Source: Chryseobacterium piperi
GTDB lineage: Bacteria; Bacteroidota; Bacteroidia; Flavobacteriales; Weeksellaceae
Assembly (NCBI RefSeq): GCF_002285635.2
Contig: NZ_CP023049.2
Span: 682,001-746,000 of the forward strand
DNA length: 64,000 nucleotides
Reading direction: 5' to 3'
The position numbers and the translations under genes are program-made. Shown in pieces: positions 1 to 8,380 of this stretch. Below the pieces are notes generated by a model. It did no database searches and was not told the origin of the DNA. It worked only from the letters and a program-made list of their open reading frames with translations. Position 1 is the first letter of the stretch; every line of letters begins with the position of its first letter.

Positions 1-186
1 AATAAAGTTTAAAAGGTTTTCTCCCCAAGCAAATATTTTGGCATACATAACGGCGAAAAAACCTGTGATTACAGAACCTATCCAAAAAGGAATAGCCTGA
101 AGAAGATTGTTTTTCAGCTGTTCATTCCGAATGTTATCAAAGGATTTTTTAAGAGCTCTCCGTACATAAATAAATATTTCACGCAT
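1..186 (-). CDS. ClC-family chloride channel, N-terminal fragment
   Basis: Partial: 62 codons read leftward from the ATG at 184-186 and leave the window without a stop. The N-terminus is a charged amphipathic stretch (MREIFIYVRRALKKSFDNIR) followed by a first hydrophobic segment (IPFWIGSVITGFFAVMYAKIF), which resembles the start of Bacteroidota voltage-gated chloride channel or ClC antiporter proteins. The selectivity-filter motifs lie outside the window, so the family call rests on the first helix alone. I see no clear -7 box in front of the ATG. Confidence 0.55.
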   Translation of the reverse strand, partial: MREIFIYVRRALKKSFDNIRNEQLKNNLLQAIPFWIGSVITGFFAVMYAKIFAWGENLLNFI

Positions 187-350
187 ATTTCGTAGCAAGA
201 TTTTGTGTAGTATGAAAACGTAAAATAATAGGTGTGATAGGATATATGAGTCCTTTCAGAGGCCAAAACAGGTCGGTCTTTTTTATTATAAAGTTCATCA
301 TCTAAAGTTTTTTTAAATGTAATATTATTTACTTATAAATCCAATAATAA

Positions 351-380
351 AAAAACCTCCGAATCAATTCGAAGGTTTAT
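351..380 (-). terminator. Rho-independent terminator of the E2 gene
   Basis: On the minus strand, AAACCTTCGAATT pairs with the downstream GATTCGGAGGTTT and is followed by a T-rich tail. It lies 34 nt beyond the E2 stop codon. Confidence 0.8.
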
Positions 381-413
381 ATTGGGAAAGGAATGTTATT
401 TATTCCTTACTTA

Positions 414-1727
414 TTATATTTCTGTGTTCAGATCCCAGTTCTGAAGGTAATCGTGAACATGCTTTAGGAACATTCCTCCTAAAGAGCCATCTACAACTCT
501 ATGGTCATAAGAGTGAGACATAAACATTAACTGACGGATAGCAATCACATCACCATCTTTAGTTTCAAGTACTGCCGGCTTTTTAACAATAGCTCCGATA
601 GCCAGGATCGCTACCTGAGGCTGAGGAATAATAGGAGTTCCCATTAAATTTCCAAAGCTTCCTACGTTAGAAATAGTATATGTTGCTCCCTGAGTGTCTT
701 CAGGTCTTAATTTTTTATTTCTTGCTCTGAATGCTAAATCATTGATTGCTTTGGCTAATCCTGAAAGAGATAATTGATCCGCATTTTTGATAACAGGAAC
801 AATAAGGTTTCCATCAGGAAGGGCAGTAGCCATACCGATATTGATGTTTTTCTTTTTAATGATGTTATCACCATTTACAGAAACATTAATCATCGGATAG
901 TCCTGAATTGCTTTTACAATGGCTTTTACGAAAATCGGCATGAACGTCAATTTTTCACCTTCACGTTTTTCGAATAAATCTTTATGTTTATTTCTCCATT
1001 TTACAACATTAGTAACATCTGTTTCGATGAAAGAGGTAACGTGTGGAGCAATGTGTTTTGCTTTTACCATATTTTCAGCGATGATTTTTCTCATTCTGTC
1101 CATCGGAATGACTTCATCACCTGCAGATACGGAAATTGGAGTAACAACAGGAGTTGTCGCAGCTGGCTGAGGAGTTGAAACAGTTTGCTGAACTGCCGGA
1201 GTTGTTTGAGGCTGGCTTCCTCTGTTGTTTACGTAAGCTAAAATATCTTCTTTTGTAATTCTTCCTTCCAAACCACTTCCTTTGATGGATTTAAGTTCGG
1301 TTTCAGAAATATTTTCTTGTTGTGCAATAGATTTTACAAGTGGTGATAAATAAAGATCTCCTGAAAATTCAACCGCAGCGTTTCCTGTATTAAAAGGCTC
1401 TTCGATTGTTTTCAGTGTTTCCGAATCAGGTGCTGAAGTTGGGGCTTCTTCTTTTACTTCTTCTGAAGCTGTGTTTCCGCCTTCTCCTTCAATTTCTAAA
1501 ATAGCAATGGCTTCACCAACTTTTGCAACTTCATCCTTTTGCTTTAGGATTTTCACAATTTTTCCCGAAACTGGTGTCGGAACGTCTGAATCTACCTTAT
1601 CTGTTGCGATTTCTACTACGGAATCATCCTCCTTCACATGATCACCCTCATTGAATAACCAAGTGATAATTGTAGCTTCCATAACACCTTCTCCCATGGA
1701 AGGAAGCAATAATTTGTACTCTGCCAT
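414..1727 (-). CDS. Dihydrolipoamide acyltransferase (E2) of a 2-oxoacid dehydrogenase complex
   Basis: 437 aa with full E2 architecture. The N-terminal lipoyl domain (residues 1-75) has the lipoylated lysine K44 in ATDKVDSD. An Ala/Pro/Thr-rich linker follows, then a peripheral E3-binding domain around 126-166 (LSPLVKSIAQQ...GRITKEDI), a second linker, and the acyltransferase domain from about 205. The catalytic HxxxD signature is SYDHRVVDG, with H409 and D413. The enzyme moves acyl groups from lipoamide to CoA. The N-terminal sequence (LPSMGEGVMEATI) looks more like branched-chain or generic Bacteroidota E2 than E. coli AceF or SucB, so the substrate is not settled. No E1 or E3 gene is adjacent. 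A CAAATATA box (TATATTTG on the minus strand) lies 21 nt upstream of the start. Confidence 0.92.
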   Translation of the reverse strand: MAEYKLLLPSMGEGVMEATIITWLFNEGDHVKEDDSVVEIATDKVDSDVPTPVSGKIVKILKQKDEVAKVGEAIAILEIEGEGGNTASEEVKEEAPTSAPDSETLKTIEEPFNTGNAAVEFSGDLYLSPLVKSIAQQENISETELKSIKGSGLEGRITKEDILAYVNNRGSQPQTTPAVQQTVSTPQPAATTPVVTPISVSAGDEVIPMDRMRKIIAENMVKAKHIAPHVTSFIETDVTNVVKWRNKHKDLFEKREGEKLTFMPIFVKAIVKAIQDYPMINVSVNGDNIIKKKNINIGMATALPDGNLIVPVIKNADQLSLSGLAKAINDLAFRARNKKLRPEDTQGATYTISNVGSFGNLMGTPIIPQPQVAILAIGAIVKKPAVLETKDGDVIAIRQLMFMSHSYDHRVVDGSLGGMFLKHVHDYLQNWDLNTEI

Positions 1728-1747
1728 TTTTATTTTTTAGATTTTGA

Positions 1748-1755
1748 CAAATATA
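1748..1755 (-). promoter_or_regulatory. -7 box TATATTTG for the E2 gene
   Basis: Matches the Bacteroidota TAnnTTTG -7 consensus on the minus strand, in the 63-nt gap between the upstream gene's stop and the E2 start. It suggests E2 has its own promoter. Confidence 0.6.
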
Positions 1756-1790
1756 TAAAAAAAATCGGTTTTTTTACGGAATATATAATG

Positions 1791-2618
1791 TTACGAAAAT
1801 TCGATGTAAATATTTCCACCGATATTCAGTCCAAATAAACTTTTGGCTCCATTCTTTTTGCTCCCTTTATAGATGGTAAGCTCCAGCAATTGACTGTCAT
1901 TGAAAATGGCAGCGGATTGTCCGTGAAATTCTGTTTCTCTTTCCCAATCGGATACTACTTCCGTATGGCTTGAAAATATTTTTGAAAGGCTTAAGTTTCT
2001 GAATTTAACCGTAAAGCTTTCATGTCCTTTACCTACTGTTTCGAAAAAGTCTTTGCTGATATTGGAAATGATATTTCCGAAATTATCGATATACATGACT
2101 TCACCGATAATCATTTTTTCGGTCTCGTTATATACTGGTCTAGGGAAGAGAAGCTCCTTGGCGTTTTTGATCTTTCTTCCAATAACTTCCGGTAGCCCTC
2201 CATTAGCCAAATGCACTGCTGCAGGAACAAAAATATCTGTTGAAGTGAAGTTGATAACGTCATCAAACCTGTTGTTTAGGGTAATCTCATAAATAGCTTC
2301 GGGCTTTATATCAAAGAAGATAAGACTTAACAAGCCATTGTCTGCAGCCAGAAAATAAGAGCCATCAGCTTTATATAAAATGTTTCTGCGGGATTTATGA
2401 TAAAAACTGTCTACCGATAAAATATGAATGGTGCCTTTAGGGAAATGTTTATAGGCATTTCTTACAATATATGAAGTTTGTATAAGGTTGTATACCTGTA
2501 TTTCGTGGGTGATATCAATAATATTCACCTCTGGATTTAGAGAAAGAATTTTGCCTTTCACAGCAGAAACTCTGTAATCTAAATTTCCGAAATCCGAAGT
2601 AAGGGTAATAATTGACAT
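1791..2618 (-). CDS. SAM hydroxide adenosyltransferase (DUF62 family)
   Basis: 275 aa. The family hydrolyses S-adenosylmethionine to adenosine and methionine using activated water and is related to the fluorinase/chlorinase fold. The N-terminus (MSIITLTSDFGNLDYRVSAVKG) carries the DFG..D signature that starts these proteins. The central segment (FVPAAVHLANGG) and the C-terminal segment with MYIDNFGNIISNIS, which binds the base and ribose, are also typical. Length fits the family (260-290 aa). It is transcribed from its own promoter, divergent from the phoH-like gene. The physiological role of the family is unclear. Confidence 0.88.
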   Translation of the reverse strand: MSIITLTSDFGNLDYRVSAVKGKILSLNPEVNIIDITHEIQVYNLIQTSYIVRNAYKHFPKGTIHILSVDSFYHKSRRNILYKADGSYFLAADNGLLSLIFFDIKPEAIYEITLNNRFDDVINFTSTDIFVPAAVHLANGGLPEVIGRKIKNAKELLFPRPVYNETEKMIIGEVMYIDNFGNIISNISKDFFETVGKGHESFTVKFRNLSLSKIFSSHTEVVSDWERETEFHGQSAAIFNDSQLLELTIYKGSKKNGAKSLFGLNIGGNIYIEFS

Positions 2619-2647
2619 TTTATAATTGTGGAATGATACTGATCTTG

Positions 2648-2655
2648 CAAATTTA
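2648..2655 (-). promoter_or_regulatory. -7 box TAAATTTG for the DUF62 gene
   Basis: TAnnTTTG match on the minus strand, 30 nt upstream of the start. The rest of the 374-nt divergent gap (2619-2992) is AT-rich. It holds a 12-bp palindrome AATCATATGATT (2671-2682) and one TGTGGATAA (2923-2931). I see no gene in it. Confidence 0.6.
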
Positions 2656-2992
2656 TTTAAAATAAAGGAAAATCATATGATTATAAGTCATAAAATATGA
2701 TAAAAATGCAGTGTTGCAGAATGTCAATTTCGAGGCAGTAAAGCAAAAATAATACAGTTTTTTAAATACTAAATAAAAAGAAGAGGACAATAAAAACTAT
2801 AGTGGCATTTCTTCTTAAAAATATAAGATGACCAGGATCTTTGTTTCTTATTTTAAAGCTGAAATATAATTTATTTAGCTAAGAAGTAGCGACTTGTGAT
2901 TAAATCCTGCTAAAATGAGGATTGTGGATAACAAAATTAATATGCGTTTGGAAAAAAAACTTTAAATTAGACTCTAATAAAAAAATGCTTAC

Positions 2993-3952
2993 ATGTTTGA
3001 ATTAACATATGATTTGGAAGAGATCGATGCGAAACTCTTCTATGGAGTTAATAACCAATATTTCAACTTAATAAAATCAAGCTTTCCAACCCTTAAAGTT
3101 ACCGGCAGAGACCATTATATTTTTGCAATGGGAAATCAGGAAGCTCTAGATATATTTAAACAAAAACTTGATGATATTGTAAAGTTTATTTCTAAAAATA
3201 ATTCTATTGGACTTAAAGATGTTGAAAACATTCTTAATATTAAAGATGAGAATGAAAAACAATTGATTTTTGATCAGGATATTATTGTAAAAGGAGTTAA
3301 CGGTAAAATAATAAAGGCTAAGACAACCAATCTTAAAAAGCTGGTAAAAGAAACAGAAAAAAAAGATATGGTATTTGCTATTGGCCCTGCAGGGACGGGT
3401 AAAACATATACTAGTGTAGCTTTGGCTGCAAGGGCATTAAGGGATAAAGAAGTTAAAAGAATTATCCTTACAAGACCGGCAGTAGAAGCGGGGGAGAGTT
3501 TAGGTTTCTTACCTGGTGATCTCAAAGAGAAGCTGGATCCGTATTTACAGCCTTTATATGATGCGCTTAGAGATATGATCCCACACGAAAAGCTGGAAGG
3601 CTTTATGGAGAAGAAAGTAATCGAGGTAGCACCCTTAGCTTTTATGAGAGGGCGGACGCTGGATGATGCTTTTGTTATCCTGGATGAAGCTCAAAATACA
3701 ACCCATGCCCAGATGAAAATGTTCCTTACCAGAATGGGGATGAATGCTAAGTTTATTATTACAGGAGATCCAAGTCAGATCGATTTACCTAAAAATCAGC
3801 AATCAGGCCTGAAAGAAGCCATGAGAATTTTGCATGGGGTTAATGAGATCGGTTTTGTACATCTTACAGAAGAGGATGTAGTAAGACACCCTGTAGTAAG
3901 AAAGATTATTTTGGCTTATAATGATGAAGATAAAAGACTAAGAAACGAATAA
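2993..3952 (+). CDS. PhoH-like ATPase
   Basis: 319 aa. The N-terminal 100 residues form the KH-like extension found in bacterial PhoH/PhoL proteins. The P-loop ATPase domain follows, with Walker A GPAGTGKT at 131-138 and Walker B VILDEAQNTT near 230; GDPSQIDLP near 260 resembles the sensor region of SF1-type helicases. PhoH proteins are cytosolic ATPases linked to RNA metabolism and often sit near ybeY; ybeY is not beside it here. A strong hairpin terminator follows immediately. Confidence 0.92.
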   Translation: MFELTYDLEEIDAKLFYGVNNQYFNLIKSSFPTLKVTGRDHYIFAMGNQEALDIFKQKLDDIVKFISKNNSIGLKDVENILNIKDENEKQLIFDQDIIVKGVNGKIIKAKTTNLKKLVKETEKKDMVFAIGPAGTGKTYTSVALAARALRDKEVKRIILTRPAVEAGESLGFLPGDLKEKLDPYLQPLYDALRDMIPHEKLEGFMEKKVIEVAPLAFMRGRTLDDAFVILDEAQNTTHAQMKMFLTRMGMNAKFIITGDPSQIDLPKNQQSGLKEAMRILHGVNEIGFVHLTEEDVVRHPVVRKIILAYNDEDKRLRNE

Positions 3953-3986
3953 TAGATATAGTATTAAAACTATTTTGAAATATTTT

Positions 3987-4014
3987 AAACCACTTATTAA
4001 TAAGTGGTTTTTTT
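3987..4014 (+). terminator. Terminator after the phoH-like gene
   Basis: AAACCACTTATT/AATAAGTGGTTT is a perfect 24-nt palindrome followed by a T run. Confidence 0.85.
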
Positions 4015-4052
4015 ATTTACGATTGGTGGGTGTTAGAATGAAAAATAAATAT

Positions 4053-4060
4053 TATTTTTG
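4053..4060 (+). promoter_or_regulatory. -7 box TATTTTTG for the first OMP gene
   Basis: TAnnTTTG match 25 nt upstream of the ATG at 4086. Its position argues against the longer in-frame extension that would start at 3975. Confidence 0.6.
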
Positions 4061-4085
4061 CGCCATCAAACAAACTATTTTAAAA

Positions 4086-4583
4086 ATGAAAAAACTATTG
4101 TTATTAGGCGCTTTTGCGTTTTTAGGAGGTGCTGCTCAGGCGCAAGAAGGTTTTAAGTTAGGAGCTCATCTTGGAATTCCTGTAGCTGATGCGAGTGATG
4201 TTTCATCATTTACTTTAGGATTGGATGCATCTTATATGTGGAATATTGCCAAAGGTTTTGATCTGGGAGTTGCTACCGGATATTCTCACTTTATAGGAAA
4301 GAATAACTTTGATGACTTTGGATTTATTCCTGTAGCTGTTTCAGGAAAGTATAAGTTTTCAGGTGCTCCTGTATTTGTAGGATTGGATCTTGGATATGCA
4401 ATTTCTGTAAAAGACGGGATTGATGGTGGTTTCTATGCTCAGCCGAAATTCGGATATCAGATGGCGAAAGGAGAATTGTATTTAGGATATCAGAATATAA
4501 GCAACAGACGTGACTTTGGATGGTACAGAACCAGCTCTACAGTAGGTGCTATTAACATTGGATATAACTTCTACCTGAGATAA
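4086..4583 (+). CDS. Outer-membrane beta-barrel protein
   Basis: 165 aa from the ATG at 4086. I chose this start because a clean signal peptide begins there (MKKLLLLGAFAFLGGAAQAQ, cleavage after AQA) and a -7 box lies just upstream, inside the longer frame. The mature part alternates aromatic/hydrophobic and polar residues and ends in an aromatic-rich strand (GAINIGYNFYLR), as small 8-stranded OMPs do. It contains repeated GLDLGY/GVATGY turns. Its cargo or ligand cannot be told from sequence. It has a related signal peptide to the three tandem OMP genes downstream, but a different barrel. Confidence 0.8.
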   Translation: MKKLLLLGAFAFLGGAAQAQEGFKLGAHLGIPVADASDVSSFTLGLDASYMWNIAKGFDLGVATGYSHFIGKNNFDDFGFIPVAVSGKYKFSGAPVFVGLDLGYAISVKDGIDGGFYAQPKFGYQMAKGELYLGYQNISNRRDFGWYRTSSTVGAINIGYNFYLR

Positions 4584-4608
4584 AATATTAGAAATGTTAA
4601 AATTTCTT

Positions 4609-4637
4609 AACTCCAATTGCAAAATTGGAGTTTTTTT
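4609..4637 (+). terminator. Terminator
   Basis: AACTCCAATT-GCAA-AATTGGAGTT followed by seven Ts. Confidence 0.85.
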
Positions 4638-4758
4638 ATGTTAAAATTTGTGAAAAAGTTAAAGGTCTCTATTAGGTACATTTTATTGTCGTAAAATGCT
4701 AGTATTCATGGGTGATATTAATCATATTAACAAATTTTAATATTAGGGTACCCCGCTG

Positions 4759-4766
4759 TAAATTTG
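4759..4766 (+). promoter_or_regulatory. -7 box TAAATTTG before the OMP tandem
   Basis: TAnnTTTG match 29 nt upstream of the ATG at 4796. It is the only convincing promoter for the three-gene OMP array. Confidence 0.6.
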
Positions 4767-4795
4767 CCCTCAGAAAGTATTAAAATTTTTTAAAA

Positions 4796-5404
4796 ATGAA
4801 AAAATTATTATTAGCGGGTGCTGTTGCACTTTTCGGTTTATCTAATGCTCAGATTGCTCAAGGAACTACTTACCTTTCTGGAACTGTTGGATATTCATCA
4901 ACTGAGAATAACAATAACGATAGAAAAGTAGATAATTTCAGAGTAATCCCAACTGTAGGATATTTCGTTGGAACTAATGTAGCTATTGGGGTAGGTGTAG
5001 GATATGCTTCTAATGTTGATAAAATGACTGTTGACAATGCTTATACTAAAACTCGTAACTCTGCTGTTGTAGTTGAGCCTTTCGCAAGAAAGTACTGGAC
5101 TTTAGGAGAGAAGTTTTATATCTTCGGTCAGTTATCTGTACCAATGGAATTCGGAACTGACAAAAGAGACGTTTCTATTCTTAACAATACTACAAGTACA
5201 AAAGCAACTTACAATGCATTTGGAGTTTCTATTAAGCCAGGTTTAGATTATTTCTTAAACAAGAACTGGACTATCGAAGCTACAATCGGAGATTTCGGAT
5301 ACAGCAACTTTAAGTACAAAAATGCTAAAAGTATCGATAACTACAGATTCGGACTTGACTTAGCGTCAGTTTCTATCGGTGTTAAATATGTTTTTGCTAA
5401 GTAA
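4796..5404 (+). CDS. Outer-membrane beta-barrel protein (tandem paralogue 1)
   Basis: 202 aa. Signal peptide MKKLLLAGAVALFGLSNAQ with cleavage near Ala-Gln, then a barrel of alternating strands. The C-terminal half (KPGLDYFLNKNWTIEATIG, FGYSNFKYKN, VSIGVKYVFAK) is strongly shared with the next gene, so the two arose by duplication. The last strand ends in Phe-Ala-Lys, compatible with a barrel end. The family resembles small OmpA/OmpW-like porin-fold proteins of flavobacteria; no ligand-binding or peptidoglycan-binding domain is visible. Confidence 0.82.
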   Translation: MKKLLLAGAVALFGLSNAQIAQGTTYLSGTVGYSSTENNNNDRKVDNFRVIPTVGYFVGTNVAIGVGVGYASNVDKMTVDNAYTKTRNSAVVVEPFARKYWTLGEKFYIFGQLSVPMEFGTDKRDVSILNNTTSTKATYNAFGVSIKPGLDYFLNKNWTIEATIGDFGYSNFKYKNAKSIDNYRFGLDLASVSIGVKYVFAK

Positions 5405-5424
5405 TTAACAAAATACTATAATCT

Positions 5425-5453
5425 AAAGTCCTAAGTTTTTCTTAGGACTTTTT
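5425..5453 (+). terminator. Hairpin between OMP paralogues 1 and 2
   Basis: AAAGTCCTAAG-TTTTT-CTTAGGACTTT with a T tail. Nearly the same stem sequence recurs after the next paralogue. Confidence 0.75.
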
Positions 5454-5479
5454 CTGTTTTAGATTTAAAATTATAAACC

Positions 5480-6145
5480 ATGAAAAAATTATTACTTGCT
5501 GGTGTTGTAGCATTTTTTGGCTTGTCTAGCGCCCAGATTAATAAGGGTACAGTGTATGTCTCAGGACAAGCAGGCTATTTTAAAAACAACTATAAAAACA
5601 CAGGAGATTCTAAAGAAGAGTTTAAAGTAATTCCTTCTGTAGGAGTTTTTATAGCACCTAATCTAGCGGTAGGTGCAGGTATAGGGTATACCAATGGTAA
5701 GGAAATATCCCGCGAATTTTTCTACTATAACTCTGCTTTTTCAGTGGAGGATGTTACAGCTAAACCCTCTGCGTTTGTAGTGGCTCCATTTGTAAGAAAA
5801 TACTGGACACTGACTGATAAGTTGTATATTTTTGGACAACTAGAAGTTCCCATGAAATTTGGAAAAACTCGATATGATCTGGAATCATCATATGTAGATT
5901 ATCAGAATGGTTATAGCTTCCAGGAATCTTTTTCTGTAGAGGAGAAGTATACGTCAATCGGAGTTAATATCAAGCCCGGTCTGGATTATTTCTTAAATAA
6001 GAATTGGACTATTGAAGCGACAATCGGTGAGTTCGGATATGAAAATCTTAAGTATAAGAACGGTGGGAAAAGTATTAACAAATATGACTTTGGATTAAAT
6101 TTTTCTTCGGTTACTTTCGGAGTTAAGTATATATTTGCAAAATAA
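5480..6145 (+). CDS. Outer-membrane beta-barrel protein (tandem paralogue 2)
   Basis: 221 aa. Signal peptide MKKLLLAGVVAFFGLSSAQ. It shares with paralogue 1 the segments VIPSVGVFIAPNLAVGAGIGY, APFVRKYWTLTDKLYIFGQLEVPMKFG and KPGLDYFLNKNWTIEATIG, but carries a longer, Tyr-rich loop around residues 130-160 (VDYQNGYSFQESFS) that paralogue 1 lacks. No promoter box is visible in the 75-nt gap, so it probably depends on readthrough from paralogue 1. Confidence 0.82.
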   Translation: MKKLLLAGVVAFFGLSSAQINKGTVYVSGQAGYFKNNYKNTGDSKEEFKVIPSVGVFIAPNLAVGAGIGYTNGKEISREFFYYNSAFSVEDVTAKPSAFVVAPFVRKYWTLTDKLYIFGQLEVPMKFGKTRYDLESSYVDYQNGYSFQESFSVEEKYTSIGVNIKPGLDYFLNKNWTIEATIGEFGYENLKYKNGGKSINKYDFGLNFSSVTFGVKYIFAK

Positions 6146-6149
6146 AACT

Positions 6150-6176
6150 AAAGTCCTATAACAATTATAGGACTTT
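6150..6176 (+). terminator. Hairpin between OMP paralogues 2 and 3
   Basis: AAAGTCCTATAA-C-AATTATAGGACTTT. The T tail is weak (TTTGAT), so this may attenuate rather than stop transcription. Confidence 0.5.
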
Positions 6177-6203
6177 GATCTATAAATTAAAATTTTAATA
6201 ACT

Positions 6204-6839
6204 ATGAAAAAATTATTACTGGCTGGTGCTGTAGCACTTTTCGGACTGTCAAACGCTCAGATGACTAAAGGAGACTGGGTAATCAGTGGAAATACTGGTT
6301 TAGGATTTAACAATGTAAGTACAACAATTAAAGTGGCTGGTCAGTCTGTAGACGGACCTAAAGTCAACACATTTTCCGTATCGCCTTCCGTAGGGTATTT
6401 TGTGATCGATAAATTAGCTGTAGGAATTGATTTAGGATTCTTAACTGCTACAACAAAATTTCAAGGAATTAAAGCTACAACAACCAATTTTTCTGTAATG
6501 CCAACGGCAACTTATTATTTTGTTAATGATAGTAAGTTTGTCCCTTTCCTAGGAGCTGGAATCGGGTATTCGTCAGTTAAAAACAAAGGAAATGCTGATA
6601 TTATGGGCGTTTCTGCTTCTGATGAAACAACCACAGATGGTCTGGCATGGAAAGTGAAAGGAGGTGTTACGTATATGGCAACTCAGTCATTAGGGGTTAA
6701 TTTAGGTGTTTCTTATGACCAGTTTTCTAACAAAGAAAAGTATATGAATATGGATGTAAAAACTAATGTAAAGACATTCGGTGTTAATGTAGGAATTTCT
6801 TATTTCATTAAATCAAAATCTCAGAAAACGGATAAATAA
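6204..6839 (+). CDS. Outer-membrane beta-barrel protein (tandem paralogue 3)
   Basis: 211 aa. The first 19 residues are identical to paralogue 1 (MKKLLLAGAVALFGLSNAQ). The mature barrel is only distantly similar and looks like an OmpX/OmpW-like fold (SVSPSVGYFVIDKLAVGIDLGF, YYFVNDSKFVPFLGAGIGYSSV, NVGISYFIK). The identical signal sequence attached to a diverged barrel is notable. The gene ends with a polar SKSQKTDK tail after the last strand. Confidence 0.82.
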   Translation: MKKLLLAGAVALFGLSNAQMTKGDWVISGNTGLGFNNVSTTIKVAGQSVDGPKVNTFSVSPSVGYFVIDKLAVGIDLGFLTATTKFQGIKATTTNFSVMPTATYYFVNDSKFVPFLGAGIGYSSVKNKGNADIMGVSASDETTTDGLAWKVKGGVTYMATQSLGVNLGVSYDQFSNKEKYMNMDVKTNVKTFGVNVGISYFIKSKSQKTDK

Positions 6840-6863
6840 TCTGTATTAAGATAAGATAAAAAT

Positions 6864-6890
6864 AAACCCGGCTCGAATGAGCCGGGTTTT
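6864..6890. terminator. Bidirectional terminator between OMP array and ffh
   Basis: AAACCCGGCTC-GAAT-GAGCCGGGTTT, with A/T runs on both sides, sits between convergent genes. Confidence 0.85.
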
Positions 6891-6910
6891 ATATTTTGTT
6901 GATGTTTTAA

Positions 6911-8272
6911 TTATTTTCCAAACATTCCACCCATTCCAGGCATATTTGGCATTTTGCTCATCATCTGCATCATTTGCTTTCCTTGAGGACCCTGCATCAT
7001 CTTCATCATTTTCCCCATTTGCTCAAATTGTTTCATCAGCTGATTAACATCTTCGATCTTTCTTCCTGCACCTTTGGCAATTCTTTGCTTTCTCTGTGTA
7101 TTGATGATAGAAGGTCTTCTTCTTTCGTCCGGTGTCATAGAGTAGATGATGGCCTCGATATGTTTGAAAGCATCGTCGCTGATTTCAACATCTTTAATTG
7201 CTTTTCCAACTCCCGGAATCATACCCATCAAATCCTTCATGTTACCCATTTTCTTGATTTGATTGATTTGTTTCAAGAAATCATCAAAACCAAATTCATT
7301 TTTGGCAATTTTTTTATGAAGTTTTTTAGCTTCTTCTTCGTCAAATTGTTCCTGAGCTCTTTCTACTAAGGAAACAACGTCTCCCATTCCTAAGATTCTG
7401 TCAGCCATCCTTTCCGGGTAGAAAAGGTCTAAAGCTTCCATTTTTTCACCTGTAGAAATGAATTTGATTGGCTTTTCTACTACTGAACGAATCGTTAAAG
7501 CAGCACCCCCTCTTGTATCACCATCTAATTTGGTAAGAACAACACCGTCAAAATTTAAAGCTTCATTAAATGCTTTCGCTGTATTAACAGCATCCTGACC
7601 GGTCATGGAGTCTACTACGAATAAAGTTTCCTGAGGTTTAATGAAATAATGAACGGATTTAATTTCGTTCATCATTTGCTCATCAATTGCCAAACGACCT
7701 GCTGTATCGACAATAACCACATCATGATTATTTTCTTTTGCAAATTTAATGGCGTTATCAGCAATAGTAGATGGGTTGGTAGCACCTTCTTCAGTATAAA
7801 CCGGAACTCCGATCTGACCTCCTAAAACTTTCAGCTGGTCGATCGCAGCAGGACGATAAACGTCACAAGCTACCAATAAAGGTTTTTTATTCTTTTTAGT
7901 ATGTAAATAATTAGCTAGTTTTCCTGAGAATGTCGTTTTACCGGAACCCTGAAGACCTGCTATAAGAATTACCGAAGGTTTTCCGGAAAGGTTAATACCT
8001 TCCTGAGATCCTCCCATTAGATCTACTAATTCGTCATGAACAATCTTGGTCATTAGCTGTCCCGGAGTAAGGGAAGTAAGAACGTTTTGTCCTAAGGCTT
8101 TATCCTGAACTCTTTTGGTAAGATCCTTTGCAACTTTATAATTAACATCGGCATCTACCAATGCTCTACGAATTTCTTTTACGGTTTCCGCAACATTGAT
8201 TTCTGTAATTTTTCCTCTTCCGGAAATATTATGAAGCGCCTTGTCTAATTTATCCTGTAAACTATTAAACAT
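6911..8272 (-). CDS. ffh: Signal recognition particle protein Ffh
   Basis: 453 aa with the NG-M architecture of SRP54. The N domain covers residues 1-85. The GTPase domain has P-loop GLQGSGKTT near 107 and the G-motifs DVYRPAAIDQL, DTAGRL and TKLDGDTRGG. The C-terminal M domain is methionine-rich (KMMKMMQGPQGKQMMQMMSKMPNMPGM) and binds signal sequences and the SRP RNA. With 4.5S-type RNA it targets ribosome-nascent chain complexes to FtsY. The matching RNA gene is in this same window (62386-62478). Transcribed from a TATTTTTG -7 box about 22 nt upstream. Confidence 0.97.
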   Translation of the reverse strand: MFNSLQDKLDKALHNISGRGKITEINVAETVKEIRRALVDADVNYKVAKDLTKRVQDKALGQNVLTSLTPGQLMTKIVHDELVDLMGGSQEGINLSGKPSVILIAGLQGSGKTTFSGKLANYLHTKKNKKPLLVACDVYRPAAIDQLKVLGGQIGVPVYTEEGATNPSTIADNAIKFAKENNHDVVIVDTAGRLAIDEQMMNEIKSVHYFIKPQETLFVVDSMTGQDAVNTAKAFNEALNFDGVVLTKLDGDTRGGAALTIRSVVEKPIKFISTGEKMEALDLFYPERMADRILGMGDVVSLVERAQEQFDEEEAKKLHKKIAKNEFGFDDFLKQINQIKKMGNMKDLMGMIPGVGKAIKDVEISDDAFKHIEAIIYSMTPDERRRPSIINTQRKQRIAKGAGRKIEDVNQLMKQFEQMGKMMKMMQGPQGKQMMQMMSKMPNMPGMGGMFGK

Positions 8273-8294
8273 ATTGATTGTAAATTATAGTTTG

Positions 8295-8302
8295 CAAAAA
8301 TA
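8295..8302 (-). promoter_or_regulatory. -7 box TATTTTTG for ffh
   Basis: TAnnTTTG on the minus strand, 22 nt upstream of the ffh start. Confidence 0.6.
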
Positions 8303-8347
8303 AGGATTTTTTAGTAATATATAGGATATACTGTGCCGAGATTTATT

Positions 8348-8376
8348 TTGCTTAACAAATTATAATTTTATTTTTG
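8348..8376 (+). promoter_or_regulatory. Promoter of the small membrane protein before atpB
   Basis: TTG (8348-8350) and TATTTTTG (8369-8376) are 18 nt apart, the Bacteroidota -33/-7 arrangement. The -7 box ends four bases before the ATG, implying a leaderless or nearly leaderless transcript. Confidence 0.7.
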
Positions 8377-8380
8377 CAAA

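Noticed and set aside
3975..4085. N-terminal extension of the first OMP
   Set aside because: It begins inside the preceding terminator and would place the signal peptide internally; the -7 box lies inside it.
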